Position numbers and translations under genes: made by a program
Assembly (NCBI RefSeq): GCF_000196875.2
Contig: NC_014532.2
Span: forward strand, 2,046,001 to 2,110,000
Origin: Halomonas elongata DSM 2581
GTDB taxonomy: Bacteria > Pseudomonadota > Gammaproteobacteria > Pseudomonadales > Halomonadaceae
Direction of reading: 5' to 3'
Length of the DNA: 64,000 nucleotides
Shown here: piece after piece, positions 54,410 to 62,977 of the stretch
Layout: each line of letters opens with the position of its first letter
Numbering within the stretch: the first letter of the stretch is position 1
Notes under the pieces: generated by a model
What the model saw: the letters and a program-made list of their open reading frames with translations, nothing else
Told to the model about the DNA's origin: nothing
Database searches by the model: none

Positions 54410-55180
54410 GTGCCAGCAACCTCCCGCCCTTCGCGTGCACGTCCTTCCATCGCCGAATACCTCGCCGAAGCCATCTTCTCCGGCCGCTATCGACCCGGCG
54501 ATTTCGTTCCCAAGGAAGTCGACCTGGCCCAGCAATTCAGCCTCAACCGCTCGGCGGTGCGCAGCGATCTGCGCATGCTGGTCGATGTCGGCATCATCGA
54601 ACGCATTTCGGGGCATGGTTCCAAGGTTCGTGACTACGAGGCGTGGAACATCCTCGATGCGCAGGTCACCGACTGGATGACGCGCTATGCCGCGCCCAAC
54701 CCCAGAATCCAGCGAGAAATCCTCGCCTTTCGCCTCGACGTCGAGCCCTATGTGGCGATGACCGCCGCCCGGCGCGCCACCGCCCGCGACCTGGTCGCCA
54801 TCGAGGAAGCCTTCGACGGCATGGGCAAGCACCTCAACGATGCCTCCGGCGACCCCCAGCGACGCCTGCACAGCGAGTACGACGTTGCCTTTCACGTCGC
54901 CATCTTCAAGGCAACCCACAACATCGTCTGGGCCCAGCTATCACACATACTGCGCCCCTCGATCCATCTGCTGATCGAGACGTCGAACATCAGCGCCACC
55001 GACCCCGAGGCCAGTCTCGAACGACATCGCCAGGTCATGGAAAACATTCGCGCACGACGCCCCGCCGAAGCCTTCCGCGCCGCCCAGGCGGTCCTGGCGG
55101 GTACCGCCGCGGCGCTGGGCATCGAACCGGGAGAAGGCACCCTGGGCGGCCACACCTTGCCACCCGGCGATCGAGACTGA
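54410..55180 (+). CDS. GntR-family regulator with FCD domain
   Basis: A 256-residue FadR-type regulator: winged helix near residues 12-75 (IAEYLAEAIFSGRYRPGDFVPKEVDLAQQFSLNRSAVRSDLRMLVDVGIIE) and an FCD effector domain with metal-ligand His residues (EYDVAFHVAIFKATHN, ERHRQVMENI). FCD regulators typically sense sugar acids, so a pentonate is a likely effector. GTG start at 54410 has GGAG 8 nt before it. It is the best candidate to bind the three ATGTTGWACATAT sites. Confidence 0.86.
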   Translation: MPATSRPSRARPSIAEYLAEAIFSGRYRPGDFVPKEVDLAQQFSLNRSAVRSDLRMLVDVGIIERISGHGSKVRDYEAWNILDAQVTDWMTRYAAPNPRIQREILAFRLDVEPYVAMTAARRATARDLVAIEEAFDGMGKHLNDASGDPQRRLHSEYDVAFHVAIFKATHNIVWAQLSHILRPSIHLLIETSNISATDPEASLERHRQVMENIRARRPAEAFRAAQAVLAGTAAALGIEPGEGTLGGHTLPPGDRD

Positions 55181-55301
55181 GGCGCCCCCGGGACCGGGGA
55201 AGCACGGAGGCCGGCCCCTCTGCTGGCCTCGTCCGTCATGACGACCGAATCCCGCCAGTGACTCCGCCTGGATGTCACCATTGTTCATTCGAGCAGCCAC
55301 G

Positions 55302-55334
55302 AAAAAGCCGCCTGATGCATTGCACCAGGCGGCT
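55302..55334 (-). terminator. Rho-independent terminator of tRNA-Ala
   Basis: On the minus strand: stem AGCCGCCTG / CAGGCGGCT followed by TTTTT, 17 bp after the tRNA 3' end. Confidence 0.85.
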
Positions 55335-55350
55335 GATTCTCGAAAACTGT

Positions 55351-55426
55351 TGGTGGAGCCTAGCGGGATCGAACCGCTGACCTCAACACTGCCAGTGTTG
55401 CGCTCTCCCAGCTGAGCTAAGGCCCC
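55351..55426 (-). tRNA. tRNA-Ala(GGC)
   Basis: A 76-nt cloverleaf with encoded CCA. Acceptor GGGGCCT pairs with AGGCTCC; anticodon stem CAACA/TGTTG encloses CTGGCAG, anticodon GGC; T-loop GTTCGATCC. Single tRNA unit with its own promoter and terminator. Confidence 0.95.
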
Positions 55427-55457
55427 ACATGTACTCGCCGTTGCGAGAACGAGGCGT

Positions 55458-55486
55458 ATATTATTCATCGAAACGCGAATCGTCAA
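55458..55486 (-). promoter_or_regulatory. sigma-70 promoter of tRNA-Ala
   Basis: On the minus strand TTGACG, a 17-bp spacer, then TAATAT, 32 bp upstream of the tRNA 5' end. Confidence 0.7.
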
Positions 55487-55663
55487 CCCGGGAATCAGCA
55501 AAATGATAAAAAACGTTACCGAGGCGCCATCGCCAATTCCACTTAACCTCATGTTATGCCAAGGTATGCGCAATTCAACGCAGGCTGTTCGGCCAGGATC
55601 GCGTCTCTTGCAACGCGGGCCATACCCCCGCATTCCGTCCACTGTACTGTTAGGAGTTCCTTC

Positions 55664-56311
55664 TTGATCAGGGTTCTCGTCGCCGATGACCATCACTTGG
55701 TGAGGACCAGCATCGCCCATCTGCTGAATGACGAACCAGGCATCAGCGTGATCGGCGAAGCTGCCGATGGCGAGCAAGCCATCGGTCAGGCCCGCCAACT
55801 CAAGCCGGACGTCATTTTGATGGATATCCGCATGCCCGGCATAGGCGGCCTGGAGGCCACTCGCAAGATCACTCGCCTGACCAGTGACGTACGCATCCTG
55901 GTACTGACCGCCTTCATCGAAGAAGCCTTCGCCCAGCGACTGCTCGAGGCCGGCGCCCATGGCTTCATCAGCAAGGGATCTCAGCACGACGAGATGGTCC
56001 AGGCGATCCGCAGCGTCTTCGGCGGAAAGCGCTATATCAGTCCCGACATCGCCCAACGCCTGGTGCTGTTTCGCATCGACTCCAACGACAACCCCTTCGA
56101 CCAGCTTTCCCAGCGCGAGCTCCAGGTGGCGATGATGATCGTCAACTGCCAGAAGGTCGCCGACATCGCCGACCGCATGTTCCTGAGCCCCAAGACCGTC
56201 AACACCTACCGCTACCGCATCTTCGAGAAACTCGACGTGCATTCCGACGTGGAGCTGACCCACCTGGCTCTGCGATACGGATTGGTGGACGGCTTCAGCG
56301 AGGTGGACTGA
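55664..56311 (+). CDS. gacA: GacA/UvrY-type response regulator
   Basis: A 215-residue NarL-family response regulator: receiver domain with acidic pocket (LVADDHHLVR), phosphoacceptor Asp in VILMDIRMPG, Thr/Lys in LTAFIEEAFAQ and FISKGS; LuxR helix-turn-helix near residues 145-205 (LSQRELQVAMMIVNCQKVADIADRMFLSPKTVNTYRYRIFEKL). A TTG start at 55664 follows AGGAG by 8 nt and gives the expected IRVLVADDH start; the frame upstream is non-homologous. GacA activates small regulatory RNAs for CsrA. The gacA-uvrC-pgsA order is conserved in gammaproteobacteria. Confidence 0.92.
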   Translation: MIRVLVADDHHLVRTSIAHLLNDEPGISVIGEAADGEQAIGQARQLKPDVILMDIRMPGIGGLEATRKITRLTSDVRILVLTAFIEEAFAQRLLEAGAHGFISKGSQHDEMVQAIRSVFGGKRYISPDIAQRLVLFRIDSNDNPFDQLSQRELQVAMMIVNCQKVADIADRMFLSPKTVNTYRYRIFEKLDVHSDVELTHLALRYGLVDGFSEVD

Positions 56312-56374
56312 CCCAGCCGGTAACGGGTCTGATCTGATAGGATAAAGGCCGTTTCATCCGTTACCGGCATCCCG

Positions 56375-58189
56375 ATGAGCTTCGATTCTCGCCAGTTCCT
56401 CGACACCATCACCGAGTCCCCCGGGGTCTATCGCATGCTCGACGAGCAAGGCGAGACCCTCTACGTCGGCAAGGCCCGGCGGCTCAAGGCACGCCTGGCC
56501 AGCTACTTTCGCGGTACGCTCAACACCAAGACCCAGGCGTTGGTCTCGCGCATCGCCGACATTCAGGTCACGGTCACCAACAGCGAAACCGAGGCCCTGC
56601 TGCTCGAACAGACCCTGATCAAGGAGCAGCGTCCGCCCTATAACATCCTGCTGCGCGACGACAAGTCCTATCCTTTCGTCTTCGTCACCGACCGGCATCC
56701 CTATCCGGCGCTGGAATACAAGCGGGCGCGCACCCGGCATGGCGATGGCCGCTATCTCGGCCCCTACCCCAGCAGTGGCGCGGTGCGTGAAAGCCTCTCG
56801 CTGATGCAGAAGATCTTTCGCATCCGCAATTGCGAGGACAGTGTCTTCGCCCACCGCAGTCGCCCATGTCTGCAGTATCAGATCGGCCGTTGCAGCGCGC
56901 CTTGCGTGGGCTACATCGACGAGGACGACTACCGCCGCGACCTGGAACACGCCGTGCAATGCCTGGAAGGCAAGAGCGAGATGGTGACCCAGGAACTCAC
57001 CCGGGACATGGAGGCCGCCAGCCAGGCCCTTGATTTTGAGGAAGCGGCCCGCCTGCGCGACCAGATCCAGCAACTGCGCCAGCTTCAACAACGCCAGTTC
57101 GTCGACACCGGCAGCGGCGACGCCGATATCTTCGCCCTGGCAAGCCGCCCCGGCGCCCTGTGCATCTCGGTACTCTCGGTGCGCGGCGGTCGCTTGCTGG
57201 GCGCACGCCACCACACGCCGAGCAATGGTCTCGACCTGACGCCCGACACGCTGCTCGGCGATTTCATCAGCCAGTACTATCTCGGCCAGGCGCGCGAGAT
57301 TCCCGCCGAGATCATCACCAGCCATGCGCTAACCGATACCGATCTGATCGCCCGGGCCCTGGAAACACGCGCCGGGAAACGCGTGCGTGTCACCGCACGG
57401 GTACGCGGTCACCGGGCTCAATGGCAGGAACTCGCGCGCACCAACGCCGAACAGCAGTTGTCCTCCCAATTGGCCAGCCAGAGCCAGCTCGCGCAACGCT
57501 TCGCCGCCCTGGGCGATGCCCTGTCGCTCGAACGGGTACCGGCCCGCCTCGAATGCTTCGATATCAGCCACAGCCATGGCGAGGCCACGGTGGCCTCCTG
57601 CGTGGTCTTCGACGCCAACGGTCCTCGCAAGTCCGATTACCGACGCTTCAACATCAAGAATATCGAAGCCGGCGACGACTACGCCGCCATGCGCCAGGCC
57701 CTGACGCGACGTTTCAAGCGGCTCAAGGACGGCGAGGGAGAAGCGCCCGACCTGCTGATCGTCGATGGCGGCAAGGGCCAGCTCAACATGGCCCGGGAGG
57801 TCTTCGCCGAACTCGGCGTCGAAGGCGTCGGCCTCATCGGCGTGGCCAAGGGCACGACTCGCAAGGCAGGCCTCGAAACACTATTCATCGAGACCCCTGA
57901 CCGCACCCTGGATCTCGACACTTCCTCACCGGCCCTGCACCTGTTGCAGCATATCCGCGATGAGTCGCACCGCTTCGCCATCACCGGACACCGCACCCGG
58001 CGCGACAAGGCCCGACGAACATCGACGCTCCAGGACATTCCCGGGGTCGGGCCTCGTCGACGACGCGAGCTGCTGCGCTTCTTCGGTGGCCTGCAGGGTG
58101 TCAGGCAAGCCAGCCGCGAGGAACTCGCACGGGTTCCCGGCATCAGCGCGACACTCGCCGAGTCGATTCATCGCGCCTTGCATGGATGA
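56375..58189 (+). CDS. uvrC: excinuclease ABC subunit UvrC
   Basis: A 604-residue nuclease that makes both cuts in nucleotide excision repair. GIY-YIG domain at the N-terminus (GVYRMLDEQGETLYVGKARRLKARLASYF), UVR motif around residue 205 (EAASQALDFEEAARLRDQI), RNase-H-like 5' nuclease domain (LECFDISHSHGEATVASCVVF, LLIVDGGKGQLNMA) and C-terminal tandem helix-hairpin-helix (IPGVGPRRRRELLRFFGG; VPGISATLAESIHRAL). Normal length. Confidence 0.96.
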   Translation: MSFDSRQFLDTITESPGVYRMLDEQGETLYVGKARRLKARLASYFRGTLNTKTQALVSRIADIQVTVTNSETEALLLEQTLIKEQRPPYNILLRDDKSYPFVFVTDRHPYPALEYKRARTRHGDGRYLGPYPSSGAVRESLSLMQKIFRIRNCEDSVFAHRSRPCLQYQIGRCSAPCVGYIDEDDYRRDLEHAVQCLEGKSEMVTQELTRDMEAASQALDFEEAARLRDQIQQLRQLQQRQFVDTGSGDADIFALASRPGALCISVLSVRGGRLLGARHHTPSNGLDLTPDTLLGDFISQYYLGQAREIPAEIITSHALTDTDLIARALETRAGKRVRVTARVRGHRAQWQELARTNAEQQLSSQLASQSQLAQRFAALGDALSLERVPARLECFDISHSHGEATVASCVVFDANGPRKSDYRRFNIKNIEAGDDYAAMRQALTRRFKRLKDGEGEAPDLLIVDGGKGQLNMAREVFAELGVEGVGLIGVAKGTTRKAGLETLFIETPDRTLDLDTSSPALHLLQHIRDESHRFAITGHRTRRDKARRTSTLQDIPGVGPRRRRELLRFFGGLQGVRQASREELARVPGISATLAESIHRALHG

Positions 58190-58261
58190 GTGACGGCAAG
58201 GCGGATAGAATGGACGGGTTTTTTCCGGCATCTCCCCTTCAAGGCAAGGACCGCAGCTCCG

Positions 58262-58810
58262 ATGAACATACCCAATCTCCTGACGTTGGCCAGAATCATC
58301 TTCATTCCGCTGCTGGTGGTGTTCTTCTACCTGCCCTTCTCGTGGAGCATGCCAGTGGCCGCCGTCCTCTTTGCCCTGGCTTCGGTGACCGACTGGCTGG
58401 ACGGCTTTCTGGCGCGCCGTTGGGACCAGTCGACGCCGTTCGGCGCCTTCCTCGACCCGGTTGCCGACAAGCTGATGGTCGCGGTGGCCCTGGCGTTGCT
58501 GATCGAGCGCTACGACGCCAGTTGGCTGACCCTGCCGGCACTGGTGATCATCGGTCGCGAAATCGTCATTTCGGCATTGCGCGAATGGATGGCCGAGATG
58601 GGCAAGCGCGGCAAGGTGGCGGTCTCCTGGATCGGCAAGCTCAAGACCACGCTTCAGATGGTCGCCCTGCTGCTGCTGCTGGCCTTCGCACCGGGCACCC
58701 CCATCGCCATACTGGGCGTCGTCACGCTGTATGTGGCCGCGCTGCTGACGCTCTGGTCGATGGTCCAGTACCTGCGTGCCGCCTGGCCGCATCTGACTCG
58801 CTCGATGTAA
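58262..58810 (+). CDS. pgsA: CDP-diacylglycerol-glycerol-3-phosphate 3-phosphatidyltransferase
   Basis: A 182-residue membrane enzyme committing CDP-diacylglycerol to phosphatidylglycerol. The CDP-alcohol phosphotransferase motif [13 protein letters not shown] continuing to [10 protein letters not shown] is complete, with the four conserved Asp residues. Start [12 protein letters not shown] at 58262 is the family N-terminus. The gene follows uvrC by 72 bp. Confidence 0.95.
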   Translation: MNIPNLLTLARIIFIPLLVVFFYLPFSWSMPVAAVLFALASVTDWLDGFLARRWDQSTPFGAFLDPVADKLMVAVALALLIERYDASWLTLPALVIIGREIVISALREWMAEMGKRGKVAVSWIGKLKTTLQMVALLLLLAFAPGTPIAILGVVTLYVAALLTLWSMVQYLRAAWPHLTRSM

Positions 58811-58829
58811 GGGCGTCACGGAAAAGCGT

Positions 58830-58857
58830 TTGACAGTCACCAACTTATCCGTATAAT
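58830..58857 (+). promoter_or_regulatory. consensus sigma-70 promoter of the tRNA cluster
   Basis: TTGACA, a 16-bp spacer, TATAAT, then the tRNA-Gly 15 bp downstream. Both hexamers are perfect consensus. Confidence 0.85.
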
Positions 58858-58872
58858 GCGTCCTCGAGTCGA

Positions 58873-58947
58873 GCGGGAATAGCTCAGTGGTAGAGCATCG
58901 CCTTGCCAAGGCGAGGGTCGCGAGTTCGAATCTCGTTTCCCGCTCCA
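58873..58947 (+). tRNA. tRNA-Gly(GCC)
   Basis: A 75-nt cloverleaf with encoded CCA. Acceptor GCGGGAA / TTCCCGC, anticodon loop TTGCCAA (anticodon GCC), T-loop GTTCGAATC. Confidence 0.95.
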
Positions 58948-58974
58948 TTCCTCGAGAATGGCAAGACTCCAAGA

Positions 58975-59048
58975 GGCTGGATGGCAGAGTGGTTATGCAG
59001 CGGACTGCAACTCCGTGTACGCCGGTTCGATTCCGACTCCAGCCTCCA
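58975..59048 (+). tRNA. tRNA-Cys(GCA)
   Basis: A 74-nt cloverleaf with encoded CCA. Acceptor GGCTGGA / TCCAGCC, anticodon loop CTGCAAC (anticodon GCA). Same transcript as tRNA-Gly. Confidence 0.95.
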
Positions 59049-59090
59049 TTTCCCCTTCCCCGTATCATCTATCCAATCTGATCGACCCCC

Positions 59091-59177
59091 GCCCGGATGG
59101 CGAAATTGGTAGACGCAAGGGACTTAAAATCCCTCGGTGGCAACACCGTGTCGGTTCGAGTCCGACTCCGGGCACCA
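59091..59177 (+). tRNA. tRNA-Leu(TAA)
   Basis: An 87-nt type II tRNA with long variable arm (CTCGGTGGCAACACCG) and encoded CCA. Acceptor GCCCGGA / TCCGGGC, anticodon loop CTTAAAA (anticodon TAA). Its 3' end is a common integration site; an integrase remnant follows. Confidence 0.95.
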
Positions 59178-59338
59178 GACCGCTGATCGAGATTGTCTGA
59201 CGTGTGTCCTCGAGAGCCCTGTCTCGTGCAGTTCTGGTATGCCCTGCTCCTCGAGAATGACACCGTGTTTGCTCAAGCCACCACCACGTGGTTGGCACCC
59301 GACTGTCCCTTTTGGTCCTCGGAGTACAAGAGCAAGCC

Positions 59339-59419
59339 ATGAAGCGCTCCCAGATCAAGAAGCGCCCAACGTCTGATACCACCCTGGCCCAGCTCGAGTC
59401 GGAAGCCACTGAATATCGG
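59339..59419 (+). pseudogene. N-terminal remnant of a tRNA-targeting integrase
   Basis: From ATG 59339 the frame reads MKRSQIKKRPTSDTTLAQLE then SEATEYR, closely resembling the start of DUF4102-type (P4-like) integrases (MKRSxIKxRPLADTxLxxLExEAxEYR). After 27 codons it loses all similarity. It sits 161 bp behind tRNA-Leu, the expected place. The rest of 59178-59601 holds only the terminator at 59534-59560 and no other gene. Confidence 0.6.
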
Positions 59420-59533
59420 GGGGCAAGACGGCCAGTGCCTACGAAGCCCGGGGAAATAGCCCATAGCTTTGCGGACAGACCCACCAGTCACACCTGCATG
59501 CCTAGCCTTTCCTCCCCGGCACGAGACACACAT

Positions 59534-59560
59534 GAAAAAGCCCGCCTGATAAGGCGGGCC
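59534..59560 (-). terminator. Rho-independent terminator of the Hint-domain gene
   Basis: On the minus strand: stem GCCCGCC / GGCGGGC with 6-nt loop, followed by TTTTTC; 42 bp after the gene end. Confidence 0.85.
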
Positions 59561-59601
59561 AGAGCATGAATAAAGTAACCGAACTGTCTTATTGCGTTCC
59601 G

Positions 59602-60828
59602 TTACGCTATCCGAGATTTCATTGCCATATCCTCGATACCCAAGCGTTCACGCAGGTACTGGGGTACCAAGCGACGTGACGAGATACGGTGACGAGGCAT
59701 CTCCACGATTCGCGTCTCGATGCCATAGAGCGCCACGTATTCACTGTAGTTGCTGAATGCCTGGCGATCGACATAGTCGATGTAGGTTTCGGCCTCGGTG
59801 CCATTGGCAATCACCACCTCATGAGTATTCGTCTCGATGTGATAATAGGTGATCGCTGCAGGCATTTCACTCCACGGCAGGTAATCGATCGTGTCGTGAT
59901 TGACCAGCACCCCCGCATTGATCACCAGGCCATCGATAATGACACCGTGGTTGGCTGTGAGGATGAGATCCTGATTGGGCTGCCCAGGCGCCAGAGCCCC
60001 TTCTTTGATCCGCACCGGCGTTTGCCCACCCGCAAAGAGACGATGAACGGACTGGCGACCGATCCACTTCACCGGCACCACCTCGCCACTGGCAGTTAAC
60101 ACCGGATCACCGATCGACAGCGACTCCACAGGTACCTCGCCATCGGGGGTAGCGATCATCGTTCCTGCGGCAAAGCAATTATGCGTATAGGTGCCACCTG
60201 AGAGATAAGTGTCCTGATTGGCTTTGAACTCCTCGAACTCGGCCTGCGTCATCTCGATACTGGCATTCACCTGGGTCGCAGTTACACCATCCCCTTGCGT
60301 GATATGCAAGGAGCCATCATGGTAGGCATCATCGGCGGTTGCGCCATCCAGGCTCCAGTCCCCACTACCGATATTGAGTTCATCCCCCGCCTGTATGTTA
60401 TTGACGTCAAAGCTGGCGCTGTCCAGTAGCCCCACATCCGGTTGATTGAAGGTGAAGGACCCTTGTCCAGCCTCCGAATAATTGATGGTATAACTGTTTA
60501 GAGGATCACTTAGTGTGTCGAGAGTAGAGCCATCAAGCGTTATGTGGCTTGCACCCTCAATGTTGTAGGTGAAACTATTGAGCTGACTGGCATCCAGCAG
60601 ATCCATGTCCATCGTCAAGTCACCACCGTTGGTGGCAGTGAAGGTGGGAGTCGAGCCAGCTTCAATGCTTGAAACTGAAGTGACTGTGGCAGTCACACCA
60701 TCGACGATCAACTCCCCGCTTCCTAGTACGCCAATCTCGACGGTGTATTCCTGGTCTGGATCTCCATCGCTGTCCGAAATGGTTCTTGTTTCGTCATCAC
60801 CCAAGTCAAACTGCAGAAGCGTAGCCAT
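59602..60828 (-). CDS. Hint-domain protein with acidic beta-rich N-terminus
   Basis: A 408-residue protein. Residues 1-210 are acidic and beta-prone (VEIGVLGSGELIVDGVTATV, SFTYNIEGASHITLDGS, SFTFNQPDVGLLDSASF), with no signal peptide. From Asn217-Cys218 a Hint (hedgehog/intein) domain begins: NCFAAGTMIATPDGEVPVES, IGDPVLTASGEVVPVKWIGR, LTANHGVIID, TNTHEVVIANGTEAETYID. The Cys could allow N-S acyl shift and self-cleavage, releasing or transferring the N-terminal half. GGGGGAG precedes ATG 60828. Secretion by a leaderless route is possible but unproven. Biological role unknown. Confidence 0.8.
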   Translation of the reverse strand: MATLLQFDLGDDETRTISDSDGDPDQEYTVEIGVLGSGELIVDGVTATVTSVSSIEAGSTPTFTATNGGDLTMDMDLLDASQLNSFTYNIEGASHITLDGSTLDTLSDPLNSYTINYSEAGQGSFTFNQPDVGLLDSASFDVNNIQAGDELNIGSGDWSLDGATADDAYHDGSLHITQGDGVTATQVNASIEMTQAEFEEFKANQDTYLSGGTYTHNCFAAGTMIATPDGEVPVESLSIGDPVLTASGEVVPVKWIGRQSVHRLFAGGQTPVRIKEGALAPGQPNQDLILTANHGVIIDGLVINAGVLVNHDTIDYLPWSEMPAAITYYHIETNTHEVVIANGTEAETYIDYVDRQAFSNYSEYVALYGIETRIVEMPRHRISSRRLVPQYLRERLGIEDMAMKSRIA

Positions 60829-61286
60829 ATAGCTCCCCCTTCTCAGAGTCAAATCTTGTAAATTATTGTTCGTCTTGCTGCGTCACATCACACACTATTC
60901 TGTGGAATGCGACTATCAACCTAGCACAGAAACCTTAGTTTTCTACAAGAGACCACCACGCAATTAACGAAAATCAAAAACCAAAACTCATGAGCACAAA
61001 AAACCGCCCTCAGGCTTTCAAGACAGCCGAAAACAAGACCTTATCGCTTATCTCTAGATCAAATAAAGAGCATGTTTTTTCAAGATAGACACGAGAACTG
61101 CATTGTCAAGCCACACATTAAATAAAAGTTACCTGAATTAACAATGCAAAAATTAAAACCCTAAATACTGAAAAAGTAAAAATGCGCTTATTTTACAACC
61201 GTTAATTTAGCCATGAATCAATAAGCTTATGAGACATAAAACACCGAGAACAAAAACAATTCCCATCTCCAGGATACCGCAAAAAC

Positions 61287-61310
61287 AAAAGCCTGACGCG
61301 GACGCCAGGC
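61287..61310 (-). terminator. minus-strand terminator-like hairpin
   Basis: On the minus strand GCCTGGCGT / GCGTCAGGC (one mismatch) followed by TTTTGTTTTTG. No annotated gene is transcribed toward it. Confidence 0.5.
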
Positions 61311-61421
61311 AAACAAATCAGGGCAGCCATGAAGGATGGCTTCATGACATGAACAAGGTTGTACAAGGAAGGCTAATTACGCAAATTAACGAAACCTGAT
61401 AGAATCACATCAATATAGAAT

Positions 61422-61454
61422 AAAAAAGGTGGCGCTCATATAGCCAGCCACCTT
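61422..61454 (-). terminator. second minus-strand terminator
   Basis: On the minus strand AAGGTGGC ... GCCACCTT with a 13-nt loop, then a run of six T. Partly symmetrical, so it could also slow plus-strand transcription. No gene seen upstream on this strand. Confidence 0.6.
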
Positions 61455-61780
61455 ATCCCTATCCTTAATTCACGCATCTGTTTTCCGGCATGCTCCTAGA
61501 TGCACAGCGCCCCTGCCTCCCTAGGATAAGGCGGAAAGAACACTCCATCACCTCGAGCAGGATGGTGACCATTTCCCAGCTCGATAAGAGGCTCTGGATC
61601 AAGGCGAGCCGACTGGCAACTACAACCGATGATGGGTCAAGCAAGCCCCCTCACCCCGGAACCTTGCAGTTAAACATTCGTGGTCCATTGTGAGTGCGTC
61701 GTCCCCGATGTGATCATTGCCGTGGCGAGAGCCGACGGCATACACTGCCCAAAGAACACAATGACGCCAAGATTGCCGCC

Positions 61781-62977
61781 ATGCTCGACATACCCACGAC
61801 CAAACGCGTGGCGCTCGAACCGCAAACCGGTGAAGCCCTGCGTACTGCCTGCAGCTACGCTTCAGATCCTACCCATGCCGCGATGGAGTTGGCCGCCTCC
61901 CTCCGACATGCGCACCTGAGTGCCGTATTGTTTTTCTGCAGCACCGAATATCCACTGGAAGCACTCGGCGAGGCATTGCAGAACGTCTTCAGCGATGTGC
62001 CGGTAAGTGGCTGCACCACAGCCGGCGAGATCACGCCACATGGCTACAGCCGTGGCGGGATCGTGGCGATCGGCTTCGACCGACGCCATTGTGCTGTCTC
62101 CCAGGCGCTGATCGACGATCTGGAACATTTCGACTTGATCCGCGCTCAACGCCTTACCGACACTCTGCTCAATGACTGCCGCCAGCAGGCGGTGGCGCCA
62201 ACCGGCGGCCACAGTTTCGCGCTTACCTTGCTCGATGGTCTCTCGAGCAACGAAGAGCAGGTATTGGCGACACTGGATGCAGCCTTGGGCAGCATCCCCA
62301 GCTTTGGAGGCTCCGCCGGCGACGATAATCGATTGGCACATACGCACGTCTTTCATCGAGGGCGCTTCCATGATCAGGCGGCAGTGGTGGTGATGATCAA
62401 TACCGCACTGCCATTCGAGGTGTTCAGTACCCATCACCTGCGCCCGCGCCACGAGAAGCTGGTAGTGACACGTGCCGACTGCAGCCAGCGTACCGTCTGT
62501 GAGCTCAACGCCGCACCAGCGGCTGAAGAATACGCCCGCCTGGTGGGGTGCGACATCAGGGATCTCGGCGAGTCGGTCTTTGCTCGTCACCCTCTGGCCG
62601 TGCGGATCGGCGACGCCTATTACGTACGCTCCATCCAGCGGGTCAATCCCGACGACAGCCTGACCTTCTTCTGTGCCGTGGAGAATGGCATCGTGCTCAC
62701 CGCGATGCAGCCGGCACCGCTCCTTGACGATCTGAATGCCGTATTCGATGGATTGACCGAGCGCTTGGGACCACCAACGCTGATCATCGGCTGCGACTGT
62801 TTCCTGCGTCGATTGGAAATCGAGGCACTGGACGAGTTGGCAGAGGCGTCACAGCTACTGAGCCGACAGAAAGTGGTCGGCTTCAATACCTACGGGGAAC
62901 AGCACCATGGCATGCACATCAACCAGACCTTCACCGGGGTGGCTATTGGACACCCCCGGTCGCCAGGTGGAGTCTGA
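61781..62977 (+). CDS. nosP: FIST-domain sensor, NosP-like
   Basis: A cytoplasmic protein of about 398 residues made of FIST N and FIST C domains: LSAVLFFCSTEYPLEALGEAL, VSGCTTAGEITPHGYSRGGIVAIGF, GGSAGDDNRLAHTHVFHRG, FFCAVENGIVLTAM and the end LLSRQKVVGFNTYGEQHHGMHINQTFTGVAIG. NosP proteins bind haem and nitric oxide and control a co-encoded histidine kinase. The gene overlaps a NahK-like kinase, the known arrangement. The start at 61781 is weakly supported; the frame is open from 61694. Confidence 0.8.
   Translation: MLDIPTTKRVALEPQTGEALRTACSYASDPTHAAMELAASLRHAHLSAVLFFCSTEYPLEALGEALQNVFSDVPVSGCTTAGEITPHGYSRGGIVAIGFDRRHCAVSQALIDDLEHFDLIRAQRLTDTLLNDCRQQAVAPTGGHSFALTLLDGLSSNEEQVLATLDAALGSIPSFGGSAGDDNRLAHTHVFHRGRFHDQAAVVVMINTALPFEVFSTHHLRPRHEKLVVTRADCSQRTVCELNAAPAAEEYARLVGCDIRDLGESVFARHPLAVRIGDAYYVRSIQRVNPDDSLTFFCAVENGIVLTAMQPAPLLDDLNAVFDGLTERLGPPTLIIGCDCFLRRLEIEALDELAEASQLLSRQKVVGFNTYGEQHHGMHINQTFTGVAIGHPRSPGGV

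Larger units (their letters stand above)
60829..61780. other. A+T-rich gene-poor region
   Basis: About 950 bp with no convincing gene. From 60850 to 61450 it is strikingly A+T-rich compared with the flanks. It must hold the Hint-gene promoter (left part) and the nosP promoter (right part). Two minus-strand terminator-like hairpins lie at 61287-61310 and 61422-61454, listed separately. Short frames, such as one at 61490-61693, lack a ribosome-binding site and coding character. Confidence 0.6.

Noticed and set aside
61490..61693. 67-codon plus-strand frame as a small gene before nosP
   Set aside because: No ribosome-binding site, no coding bias and no recognisable motif.
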